Shown here in pieces: positions 15,919-21,147 of a stretch of DNA of 21,154 nucleotides. The notes beneath the pieces are model-generated. The model had not been told where the DNA came from. It did no database searches and saw nothing but the letters and a program-made list of their open reading frames with translations. The stretch comes from a virus, in the IMG/VR virus record IMGVR_UViG_3300035698_011869, positions 1 to 21,154 of that record; one strand, given 5' to 3'. The translations under genes were made by a program, and so were the position numbers. Position 1 is the first letter of the stretch. The number at the start of each line of letters is the position of its first letter.

Positions 15919-18162
15919 TTAAAAATAGGAACCACCCATCATCATTGAATTTAGTGACTCGTCTCCAAAAGCTAGCTGCCGTCGTTGGGCTAGGGACAGC
16001 TCCTCGTTGTGTGTCGAAATTTCCCCATCTTGGAATGTTGAATAGATAAGATAGCGAAGTGCGTCACAATTGCAAACAAGTATCCCGTTTGCAAAGTATT
16101 CGTGTTCGTCTTCAACTTCTAGGTTGTAGACTTCTTTTTCTTCTGTTTTCTGCTCTATAAACGACTGAGCATTTTCTTGAACACAGTTTTTGGCTATAGA
16201 ATTTATTGACAACATAGGTTTTGCCACACAAAACACACTCTCTCTCTTCGTTGTCATCTCCTCTTTTTCTTCTATTTTTAGCTCTACAGTTGTGCGAACA
16301 AAAGTTAACATGTCCCGTATGTCTGCTGCCAAAAGTTTTAAAGCATTCTTTACATTCGAAAATCCTTTCTTCTCTATTTTTCCAAAATTCCTTGGAAATT
16401 CTGCTTTGTTTAATCTTCCCCTCTTCTCCCTTATGCCACTCTGCTGCTTTTCGTCTTGCATGTTCCACTTCAACAAGGTGTTTTTTTGCATGGGATGATT
16501 TTGACAAGCACTCGAGGTTTGAAATATCGTTGTTTGCTGTGTCCCCATCGATATGATGTACTTGATACCCGTTTGGTATTTTTCCGTTATAAAATTCCCA
16601 AACATCCCTATTAATGAAAAAATACTTTGTTTTTTTGTTGAGTTTTTCCTCTCTCTTGAAATAGTTTCTGTGCGCTCTGTGTCTACTTTCTGGGTATCTC
16701 TTGTATTCTTTTTTGTTAAAAACTTGGATTTCTGTTTTTTTAGACATCTCTCACCTTTTCTTGTGACAAATATCGTAGTATATCCTTGTACATTTTTTAA
16801 ATCAACAAAACCTTCCCCTGTCCAAATTGGATGGTTTCCAGTGCCAACAAGCTCCATGTCATCAGCTTTTAATTCCCAAATATCACTTGATTTATGGGAC
16901 ATTGTTGCGGTCACTTTCTTGTAACCTTGCCTAGTTAAAACATTTTCGCCCACGACGATTGATTCAATCGGTTTGTTACCACTTTCTGCGGTTACTAAAG
17001 TTCCAGCGATAAAACACGCATGGTCATTGGTCTTAACGGGAACATCTTTACCTTTTAGTGAAGCCTTGTTATCCCAACTATAAGTATGCATCTCATTTAT
17101 GAGGTTTTCACAACATTTGTTTATGACAATATTTTTATGAGCTAGGAATTTCTGCGTCACCCTGATACCTGGGATAACGTCGTGTTTAGCATCGACAACA
17201 GGAAGGTCTCTGCGTAGCAGCTCAATCTTTAAGCTGGCGGCTGCTGGGTCTATGTACAGAGCCTCTATTGGTTTCCAGCCGATAAACTCCTTTATGTCGT
17301 CTGCGAGTTCAGCGTCGCTCTTCTGTCTACCTGCCGCTAGGCTTGAGTAGTAATACTCGTCCTCTATGTGAATCTGTGGCCACTGCTTAGGAGATACGCC
17401 AGCTATTACACATGCTGTCGGGTTAGTGGTGCCATAGTCTATGCCAGCAACCCAGTAGTTCGGCTGGGGATAATCACCAGTATAGAAGTTGTCGTCATCA
17501 AAACCCTCGAAAACAAGTCCTGTCGCAATCGCCCATTCACCTAGGATGTACCTTTTATACCACATGCCAGAGAGGTATTCAGCTTTCAGGCTGTCGACAT
17601 AGTCTTTCGTTAAGATTGGGTTGTCTTCTAAGATGAAATGCCATGTCTTGAGGTCAAGTTCATGCTCTCTGTCTATGAATCTCTTCTTCAGCCAGTGTAG
17701 CGGGGACTCTGGATTGCAGGTAGCTAAAAGTTGGGCGCCAGGAACACTAAGTCGTGATAACAGCATGTTCCAAAATGGCTCGGGTATTGACGTGGCCTCG
17801 TCAACATATGCTAACGCTAGCGTTGCCCCTTGGATTCGCCTTACACTAGACTCGTCGTTGGCGCCCACAAAATAGGTTGATCTTCCTAGTAAAACGCATT
17901 CTGATGTTTTAGATCCCGGTATCTTAGCACCTAGGAGCGGGAAGAGCTCCATTACTATGTTGCGCTGTATGCTGTCTCTTGTCACCCCTACAAACATAAC
18001 AGGACCAGGAGGGCCGTTTAGGTAGAGGTCTATTATCTTTAGGATAGACGAGAATGTCTTTCCTGATCTAACTGCGCCCTGCCATATGTTTATTCTAGCT
18101 GTCGCTTCCCTGAAGGCTATCGACTGCTTGAGGCTCATCGGACGATTTTTTTGATCGCTCAT
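15919..18162 (-). CDS. terL: Terminase large subunit interrupted by an intein
   Basis: The ORF has 747 residues; removing the intein (383-698) leaves a 431-residue TerL of normal length. TerL is the ATPase and nuclease motor that cuts and packages phage DNA. Visible motifs: Walker A GAVRSGKT (29-36), Walker B LALAYVDE (115-122), coupling motif ATCN (147-150), nuclease acidic residues at GIDYG (Asp242) and YIDPAA (Asp305), and the third at HAC/DALRYL, which is split by the intein and restored by splicing. The ATG at 18162 overlaps terS by 68 bases. Until the intein is removed, the third nuclease aspartate is displaced by 316 residues, so an unspliced precursor should be inactive. The terminase call is very safe. 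Confidence 0.95.
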   Translation of the reverse strand: MSDQKNRPMSLKQSIAFREATARINIWQGAVRSGKTFSSILKIIDLYLNGPPGPVMFVGVTRDSIQRNIVMELFPLLGAKIPGSKTSECVLLGRSTYFVGANDESSVRRIQGATLALAYVDEATSIPEPFWNMLLSRLSVPGAQLLATCNPESPLHWLKKRFIDREHELDLKTWHFILEDNPILTKDYVDSLKAEYLSGMWYKRYILGEWAIATGLVFEGFDDDNFYTGDYPQPNYWVAGIDYGTTNPTACVIAGVSPKQWPQIHIEDEYYYSSLAAGRQKSDAELADDIKEFIGWKPIEALYIDPAAASLKIELLRRDLPVVDAKHDVIPGIRVTQKFLAHKNIVINKCCENLINEMHTYSWDNKASLKGKDVPVKTNDHACFIAGTLVTAESGNKPIESIVVGENVLTRQGYKKVTATMSHKSSDIWELKADDMELVGTGNHPIWTGEGFVDLKNVQGYTTIFVTRKGERCLKKQKSKFLTKKNTRDTQKVDTERTETISRERKNSTKKQSIFSLIGMFGNFITEKYQTGIKYIISMGTQQTTIFQTSSACQNHPMQKNTLLKWNMQDEKQQSGIREKRGRLNKAEFPRNFGKIEKKGFSNVKNALKLLAADIRDMLTFVRTTVELKIEEKEEMTTKRESVFCVAKPMLSINSIAKNCVQENAQSFIEQKTEEKEVYNLEVEDEHEYFANGILVCNCDALRYLIYSTFQDGEISTHNEELSLAQRRQLAFGDESLNSMMMGGSYF
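16112..16747 (-). CDS. HNH homing endonuclease encoded in the -1 frame inside the intein
   Basis: 211 residues, fully contained in the intein DNA but in a different frame from terL. The HNH motif spans about residues 62-90: QVHHIDGDTANNDISNL then SSHAKKH, with the His pair at 64-65, Asn73, Asn77 and His86/His90. Two similar zinc-finger-like units follow, C132-x2-C135...C150-x3-C154 and C171-x2-C174...C189-x3-C193, each ending in an Arg/Lys-rich N-R-R-K-R tail suited to DNA binding. The ATG has AGGTGA three bases upstream, and a TGA lies two codons upstream in the same frame, so this is a separate cistron. It probably cuts intein-less terL alleles. Its last six codons overlap those for intein block F. 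Confidence 0.88.
   Translation of the reverse strand: MSKKTEIQVFNKKEYKRYPESRHRAHRNYFKREEKLNKKTKYFFINRDVWEFYNGKIPNGYQVHHIDGDTANNDISNLECLSKSSHAKKHLVEVEHARRKAAEWHKGEEGKIKQSRISKEFWKNREERIFECKECFKTFGSRHTGHVNFCSHNCRAKNRRKRGDDNEERECVLCGKTYVVNKFYSQKLCSRKCSVVYRAENRRKRSLQPRS
16735..16756 (-). promoter_or_regulatory. Internal ribosome-binding site and A7 slippery run at the start of the nested HNH gene
   Basis: On the minus strand AGGTGA (16756-16751) pairs with the 16S tail and lies three bases before ATG (16747), the same spacing as at the second ATG of the capsid gene. Seven A residues (16741-16735) follow. In the terL frame they read CTA AAA AAA CAG, a slippery A AAA AAA heptamer. A -1 slip would continue ACA GAA in the HNH frame. 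AGGTGA lies nine bases upstream of the run, like the stimulatory site in dnaX-type frameshifting. Internal initiation is the simpler reading. Confidence 0.6.
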
Positions 18163-18619
18163 TCTCTATGATCGCATTGTATTTGTTGATCCCTTCTAGA
18201 AGCAGCTTCGCTTTCTCTATCTGCAGTCCCTCTAGGCCATCGTGATCTTTCTGCCCTAGGTACTGCTTACCTAGCCAGATTGCCATAGTTGGGTTGGTCT
18301 CTGACATCTTGAATTGATTACGTCTTAAAGTGATTTTACCTTCAGCTCCATTACCTAAAGCCTTTTTAAGATCCGTAAAATTGCAACCAAACTCTTCTTT
18401 AAGTCTTAAGTCTAAGGTATCTGGGCTAACACGAAATGCTCCTGCTATTTCTTGCGCTGTTGCTTGTATCCCTATCCAATAAAGAACCTGGTGGATATTA
18501 ACTTCTCTTTTTATTCTATCCCAATTGGCCTCTATTTTGGGTCGACCAACTTTATTTTTTTTGGGCTTCTCGATAGAGATCTCATTTACTTCCATTGGAT
18601 ATTCTTCTTCAGGATACAT
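18095..18619 (-). CDS. terS: Terminase small subunit
   Basis: 174 residues with AGGTAAGA before the ATG. TerS recognises the packaging site and recruits TerL. A basic GRPKIEANWDRI leads into a helix-turn-helix-like segment at about 52-70 (QATAQEIAGAFRVSPDTLDL), then EFGCNFTDLKKALG and the conserved KITLRRNQFKMSETNPTMAIWLGKQYLGQKD, very typical of phage small terminases. The C-terminus is Glu/Ser/Lys-rich. The gene overlaps terL by 68 bases, which supports coupled translation. Length and order fit the family. Confidence 0.9.
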   Translation of the reverse strand: MYPEEEYPMEVNEISIEKPKKNKVGRPKIEANWDRIKREVNIHQVLYWIGIQATAQEIAGAFRVSPDTLDLRLKEEFGCNFTDLKKALGNGAEGKITLRRNQFKMSETNPTMAIWLGKQYLGQKDHDGLEGLQIEKAKLLLEGINKYNAIIENERSKKSSDEPQAVDSLQGSDS

Positions 18620-18628
18620 TCTTACCTA

Positions 18629-18748
18629 TCAAGATGTGGTTGAATTTCTGTACGTTTTTATTTTTAGCAGGTCTTCAGTTTCTTGTGGTGTGTTTTCTTC
18701 GACGTTTACTAGAAAATAATTATATCCTTTAGCGGTTGGAGCTCTCAC
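18629..18748 (-). CDS. Possible short ORF upstream of terS (doubtful)
   Basis: A GTG-initiated frame gives 39 residues (VRAPTAKGYNYFLVNVEEN followed by TPQETEDLLKIKTYRNS). The frame is open back to a stop at about 18771 and reads like a real protein (VDCDTAPVRAPTAKGYNYF). However, no ATG and no ribosome-binding site precede it. It ends nine bases before the terS start. It may be a remnant of a longer gene or a short leader cistron. Outside it, 18749-18823 shows nothing more than a 15-codon ORF overlapping the previous stop. Confidence 0.25.
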   Translation of the reverse strand: MRAPTAKGYNYFLVNVEENTPQETEDLLKIKTYRNSTTS

Positions 18749-18823
18749 TGGTGCTGTATCACAATCGACGATTTAAGTTTTACACTACGACTGACACTTT
18801 TTGGCGACGTAAATGAATCGCGC

Positions 18824-18994
18824 TCATTTTACCTCGTCTTTAATCCCTATTGTCTTGTCGACTTTCCCTGTTTTCTTCACATGCTCGTGTTGAGCTTCGA
18901 AGGTTTTTTGTTGTTCTTTCAACGACTCTAGAAACGCTTCACAAAGATTGATAGCCGCTCCATGACCATCAACGACACCTTCCAAATAATCCAT
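18824..18994 (-). CDS. 56-residue protein at the head of the terminase operon
   Basis: ATG at 18994 with GGAG five bases upstream; stop TGA at 18824. The product is MDYLEGVVDGHGAAINLCEA, a helical Glu/Gln/Lys stretch, then HVKKTGKVDKTIGIKDEVK. It is mostly alpha-helical with mixed charge and no known motif. It is the first gene after the minus-strand promoter at 19068-19096, and its ribosome-binding site abuts the operator-like palindrome at 19003-19013. It could be a small regulatory or packaging accessory protein, but nothing in the sequence proves this. Confidence 0.6.
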   Translation of the reverse strand: MDYLEGVVDGHGAAINLCEAFLESLKEQQKTFEAQHEHVKKTGKVDKTIGIKDEVK

Positions 18995-19002
18995 ATACTC
19001 CT

Positions 19003-19025
19003 ACACTAAGTGTTATTTCTGTCAA
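19003..19025 (-). promoter_or_regulatory. Operator-like element, downstream copy
   Basis: On the minus strand, TTGACA, six bases, then the palindrome ACACTTAGTGT. The same arrangement (TTGACC, six bases, ACACAATGTGT) forms the -35 and spacer of the promoter 71 bp upstream. Here the place of the -10 is taken by the AGGAGT ribosome-binding site of the next gene, so this copy is more likely a repressor site than a promoter. Confidence 0.45.
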
Positions 19026-19067
19026 TGACCTGGATAATTTATGTTAGACAATATTTCCTTTTACTCA

Positions 19068-19096
19068 GTTATAACACATTGTGTATTAGTGGTCAA
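19068..19096 (-). promoter_or_regulatory. Sigma70-like promoter for the terminase/structural operon with an embedded palindrome
   Basis: The minus strand reads TTGACC (-35, five of six consensus bases), a 17-base spacer, then TATAAC (-10, five of six). The last 11 bases of the spacer are the palindrome ACACAATGTGT, which ends directly at the -10, a classic position for a repressor. It is the only convincing minus-strand promoter I found upstream of the structural genes. Confidence 0.65.
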
Positions 19097-19138
19097 CGAT
19101 GTTTTTAAAGGGGACCGCTAAGTCTATTGTGTTTTTTC

Positions 19139-19167
19139 TTGATGCTTAATGCACCAGGCTGTATGAT
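19139..19167 (+). promoter_or_regulatory. Sigma70-like promoter for the plus-strand accessory gene
   Basis: TTGATG, a 17-base spacer, then TATGAT (five of six consensus bases). The predicted start falls near 19174, beside an unusually GC-rich patch (GGCGCGCGGGCGC, 19177-19189). It is back to back with the minus-strand promoter at 19068-19096, the -35 elements being 42 bp apart. Confidence 0.65.
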
Positions 19168-19212
19168 AGTGGAAATGGCGCGCGGGCGCTTAGAACAAGT
19201 AAGGAAGACCAC

Positions 19213-19593
19213 ATGGAAGAAATTGACTTGATCTGGAAAAATGTTGAAGACTACGGGATCTGGTATACTCAGGAAGACCTAGTAGAATGGATCTTAAGTG
19301 ATGAATCTCTCATCTATGAGTGTAACCCGAGATCTGATTTTGAATCTCATATAAGGAGTAAAAACCCTATCGTTGTCGTTGTATCAGGTATCAACATCGA
19401 CCCTGTTGACGCACTCAAAGAACTACACCCTAATGACTGGGAGATGTTGCTTGACGATTGGATAGGCGACAAACTTGACTGCGGTGACTACGTGGAAGTT
19501 TCAAACAGTGACTGTGTTTCTATCTTCTGGAGAATCGAGATCGAGCTGCGCATAAAAAGAGAGGTTGCCAAAAAAATGGCCGTTGCTGTTTAA
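19213..19593 (+). CDS. Acidic accessory protein with its own promoter and terminators, function unknown
   Basis: 126 residues. The ATG at 19213 has AAGGA seven bases upstream. The sequence is acidic and rich in Trp and Asp/Glu (WYTQEDLVEWILSDESLIYE; PNDWEMLLDDWIGDKLD). A hydrophobic strand lies at about 52-62 (NPIVVVVSGINID), and the C-terminal segment (RIEIELRIKREVAKKMAVAV) is basic and helical. No helix-turn-helix or enzyme motif is visible. A promoter 46 bases upstream and tandem hairpins directly after the stop make it an independent transcription unit running against its neighbours. That is a moron-type arrangement, seen for phage genes active in lysogens or early infection. Acidic proteins of this size include DNA mimics and anti-defence factors, but nothing here proves such a role. 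Confidence 0.6.
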   Translation: MEEIDLIWKNVEDYGIWYTQEDLVEWILSDESLIYECNPRSDFESHIRSKNPIVVVVSGINIDPVDALKELHPNDWEMLLDDWIGDKLDCGDYVEVSNSDCVSIFWRIEIELRIKREVAKKMAVAV

Positions 19594-19594
19594 A

Positions 19595-19641
19595 GAGAAG
19601 CTTCTCCCTTTTTGTTAGGTCGGCCCCGTGCCGGCCTTTTT
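19595..19641 (+). terminator. Tandem rho-independent terminators after the plus-strand gene
   Basis: First the 12-base palindrome GAGAAGCTTCTC (19595-19606), one base after the stop and followed by CCTTTTT. Then a 7-bp stem with one G-T pair (GGTCGGC 19618-19624 against GCCGGCC 19630-19636, loop CCCGT) followed by TTTTT. The second is a textbook intrinsic terminator on the plus strand. It is not one on the minus strand, where it is followed by TAACAAAAAGG. Confidence 0.85.
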
Positions 19642-19646
19642 CTATT

Positions 19647-19790
19647 TTATTGATTGCATTTTCTAGCTGCATTAGCCTTTTTGCCAATCTCGCGTCTTCT
19701 CTCTGGTGAAAGTGCTTTTGCCCTTGCAGCTCCGCCTTTTCTGCCCATTTCTTGCGCTTTAAGATCTACTATGCTATCTTTTGAAGACAT
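19647..19790 (-). CDS. 47-residue basic KGG-type protein
   Basis: ATG at 19790 with a perfect AGGAGG ahead, stop TAA at 19647. The product begins MSSKDSIVDLKAQEMGRKGG and continues AARAKALSPERRREIGKKAN then AARKCNQ. The 'MG-R-K-G-G-x-A-R-A-x-x-L-S-P-E-x-R-x-x-I-(G/A)-x-K-A-x-x-A-R' pattern is widespread in tiny bacterial and phage proteins and may bind nucleic acid through its Arg/Lys-rich helices. The ribosome-binding site lies inside the long hairpin 19791-19840, so its translation may be limited by RNA structure. Confidence 0.75.
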   Translation of the reverse strand: MSSKDSIVDLKAQEMGRKGGAARAKALSPERRREIGKKANAARKCNQ

Positions 19791-19848
19791 AAAACCCTCC
19801 TAGGTTTGGTTGTTTTGTTATCCGAACCTTAGAGGGTTTTTTTTATTT
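19791..19848. promoter_or_regulatory. Long hairpin: plus-strand terminator and minus-strand ribosome-binding-site sequestering stem
   Basis: AAAACCCTC (19791-19799) pairs with GAGGGTTTT (19832-19840). After a bulge on each side, nine more pairs (19801-19809 with 19822-19831) close a 12-base loop. On the plus strand the stem is followed by more T residues and would stop read-through from the left. On the minus strand the right-hand arm of the RNA contains the AGGAGG of the 47-residue gene, so folding would hide it. Confidence 0.6.
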
Positions 19849-19867
19849 ACGGTCAAGAAGAATTAAT

Positions 19868-20086
19868 TTATTCTTCGATTCCATCAGGAATCTTTTCTAG
19901 ACCTTCCTCTTGCTTTGACCGTTTAGACATAAGAACGATTGATTCTCCCACAAGCTCGAGTTTCTCGAGAGTTGTTGAACTTGGGCCTTCTAGTGTCCAG
20001 AATTCCCCACCTATTAGCAGAGATATGCGGTGTATTGTACCGCTGTTCCATTGGCAATTCACTGCTGCTTTAGTTTCTTCTTCCAT
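19868..20086 (-). CDS. Small hypothetical protein (72 aa)
   Basis: AAAGGAAAGACA precedes the ATG at 20086. Residues 18-40 look like a small beta unit (GTIHRISLLIGGEFWTLEG), then a helix (TTLEKLELVGESIVLMSKRS) and an acidic tail. No family recognised. It is the fifth in a leftward run of small genes, ten bases after its upstream neighbour. Confidence 0.55.
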   Translation of the reverse strand: MEEETKAAVNCQWNSGTIHRISLLIGGEFWTLEGPSSTTLEKLELVGESIVLMSKRSKQEEGLEKIPDGIEE

Positions 20087-20096
20087 TGTCTTTCCT

Positions 20097-20315
20097 TTAT
20101 TCGATCGTTAAAGATACTTTGATCGAGATTTTCTCAACAGTGCCTTTATAGGCTTGTTTTGCTTGCTCTATGAGCTCTTTGATGATCGGGTCGTACTCAC
20201 TCATCATGACCTCCCTGTACTCAAGGAACTTTTGTTTGTACGTTGAGTCGTCACCCTTTAGCGTGACGGTCACTTCTATCGGTGTCGGAGCGTCAGTCAT
20301 TTCTGATTTTGTCAT
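20097..20315 (-). CDS. Small hypothetical protein (72 aa)
   Basis: The GAGGAAAACG site before the ATG lies inside the 3' end of the upstream gene, with a 23-base overlap. Strands (TPIEVTVTLKGDD and VEKISIKVSLTIE) flank a central helix (EYDPIIKELIEQAKQAYKG), giving a beta-alpha-beta outline. No known motif. It is part of the co-transcribed small-gene run. Confidence 0.55.
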   Translation of the reverse strand: MTKSEMTDAPTPIEVTVTLKGDDSTYKQKFLEYREVMMSEYDPIIKELIEQAKQAYKGTVEKISIKVSLTIE

Positions 20316-20592
20316 CGTTTTCCTCGTTTGCTTCAGCTTCTTTTTTCATGTGAAATTTATACTTGTGCAACAGTACCAGATCTTTTTTTAGAGCCATGAC
20401 CAGGTCTTCCATCTCTTTTTCGAACTCCATCGGTACCGTTTTAATAGCGCTAGCTACATATACATTGGTGAAAAGATACACTCCGATAAACATCATCTCG
20501 GCTGGGCTTAGCCCTTCTGCTAGCATTTTATTTGCTACATCTTGAGCGATGTTATCCATGTGTTCTTTTTTCTTTTTTTCTTCGTCATTCAC
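20293..20592 (-). CDS. Hypothetical protein with a hydrophobic segment (99 aa)
   Basis: AAGGAGAGAATGTGA precedes the ATG, which overlaps the upstream stop by four bases (ATGA type). Charged ends flank a hydrophobic stretch at about 33-46 (MMFIGVYLFTNVYVAS) that is long enough for a marginal membrane segment. The N-terminal helix is Lys/Glu-rich and the C-terminal helix has Met/Lys/Glu heptads (FEKEMEDLVMALKKDLVLLH). Function unknown; a small membrane-associated or oligomeric helical protein fits. Confidence 0.55.
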   Translation of the reverse strand: MNDEEKKKKEHMDNIAQDVANKMLAEGLSPAEMMFIGVYLFTNVYVASAIKTVPMEFEKEMEDLVMALKKDLVLLHKYKFHMKKEAEANEENDDKIRND

Positions 20593-20822
20593 ATTCTCTC
20601 CTTTTTGGCCGTATAATGGCCGTATCCAGATTTGTCTTTTGTCTCGTGCTCGATCAAATTACCTGTCAAAAAATTACATTGTAGGAGCTCTTCCAGTTCC
20701 AGAGCTAAAAAGGGGGATTTAGTTCTTTTATACGCTTCAAAATATTCCTTAACAACATGATCAAATATCGAAGTTCCCGCCTTCATATCATCAAACATTA
20801 ACTTAGGTTTCTTTTTGATCAT
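20589..20822 (-). CDS. Small hypothetical protein (77 aa)
   Basis: The ATG at 20822 overlaps the upstream gene by 20 bases, with GAGGCGGCAG as a possible ribosome-binding site. The sequence is mixed helical (DHVVKEYFEAYKRTKSPFLA, LELEELLQCNFLTGNLIEHE) with a basic start and end. No recognised domain. Overlap on both sides shows it is part of a compact operon. Confidence 0.55.
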   Translation of the reverse strand: MIKKKPKLMFDDMKAGTSIFDHVVKEYFEAYKRTKSPFLALELEELLQCNFLTGNLIEHETKDKSGYGHYTAKKERM

Positions 20823-21147
20823 CTGCCGCCTCTTCTTGCATCAACTCAACAAAATCCCACCATATTAAAATTGCCACGTCAAGACCGACCCTTCCAACAA
20901 TAGCATCGTGAATCTCGGGATACTCTTTAGCCATAGTCTCACAGGCAAGCTCGCGCTGTGTTTCTTGCGCACATCCATCTAAGATATCCAAGATTGTTTT
21001 TCGTTGGCATTCAGGCAACCCGTGTAGCCGATCTTTAAACCCGCTACTGGCAAAAGTAATCGGCGCACTGCCGTATTTCTCGTAACCCCTGTCAACATTG
21101 AAAAGATTCTTGGTAAAAGTAGTTTTCTTAGGTATTTTGGTTGTCAA
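20803..21147 (-). CDS. Hypothetical protein (114 aa or more), start uncertain
   Basis: The first in-window start codon is TTG at 21147, and the frame is open to the right edge, so the true start may lie outside. The next in-frame ATG would remove more than half the protein. The body is helical: RLHGLPECQRKTILDILDGC, then ETQRELACETMAKEYPEIHD and GRVGLDVAILIWWDFVELMQ with an acidic tail. No family recognised. It heads, within the window, the run of small minus-strand genes. Confidence 0.5.
   Translation of the reverse strand: MTTKIPKKTTFTKNLFNVDRGYEKYGSAPITFASSGFKDRLHGLPECQRKTILDILDGCAQETQRELACETMAKEYPEIHDAIVGRVGLDVAILIWWDFVELMQEEAADDQKET

Larger units (their letters stand above)
16069..17016 (-). 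mobile_element. Intein inserted at TerL nuclease motif III
   Basis: 316 codons in frame with terL. Block A begins CFIAGTLVTAESG with Cys1 at TerL residue 383. Block B is GTGNHPIW (440-447) with the T-x-x-H motif. Block F is VYNLEVEDEHEYF (678-690). Block G is NGILVCN followed by Cys as the +1 extein residue. The penultimate residue, usually His, is Cys. Splicing joins TNDHA to CDALRYL. The region between the splice blocks has no endonuclease motif in the TerL frame; instead the HNH gene sits there in the -1 frame. TerL is a common intein host in phages, and this conserved site is a typical homing target. Confidence 0.93.

Noticed and set aside
16112-16747. The idea that the HNH/TerL frame conflict is just two sequencing errors
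   Set aside because: The HNH frame has a stop two codons before its ATG and its own stop inside block F. It also has a matched ribosome-binding site, and the TerL frame has no stop throughout. Raw reads should still be checked at the A7 run.
16190-16924. Plus-strand ORFs of 102, 111 and 123 codons opposite the intein
   Set aside because: Phe/Leu/Ser-rich translations with no motif, as expected opposite AT-rich Lys/Glu-rich coding DNA.
18525-18719. 64-codon plus-strand ORF over the terS start
   Set aside because: Antisense to the well-supported terS N-terminus, hydrophobic low-complexity translation, no ribosome-binding site.
18779-18826. 15-codon ORF starting in the ATGA overlap after the 56-residue gene
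   Set aside because: Too short to support as a gene. Mentioned only as a possible coupling or leader peptide.
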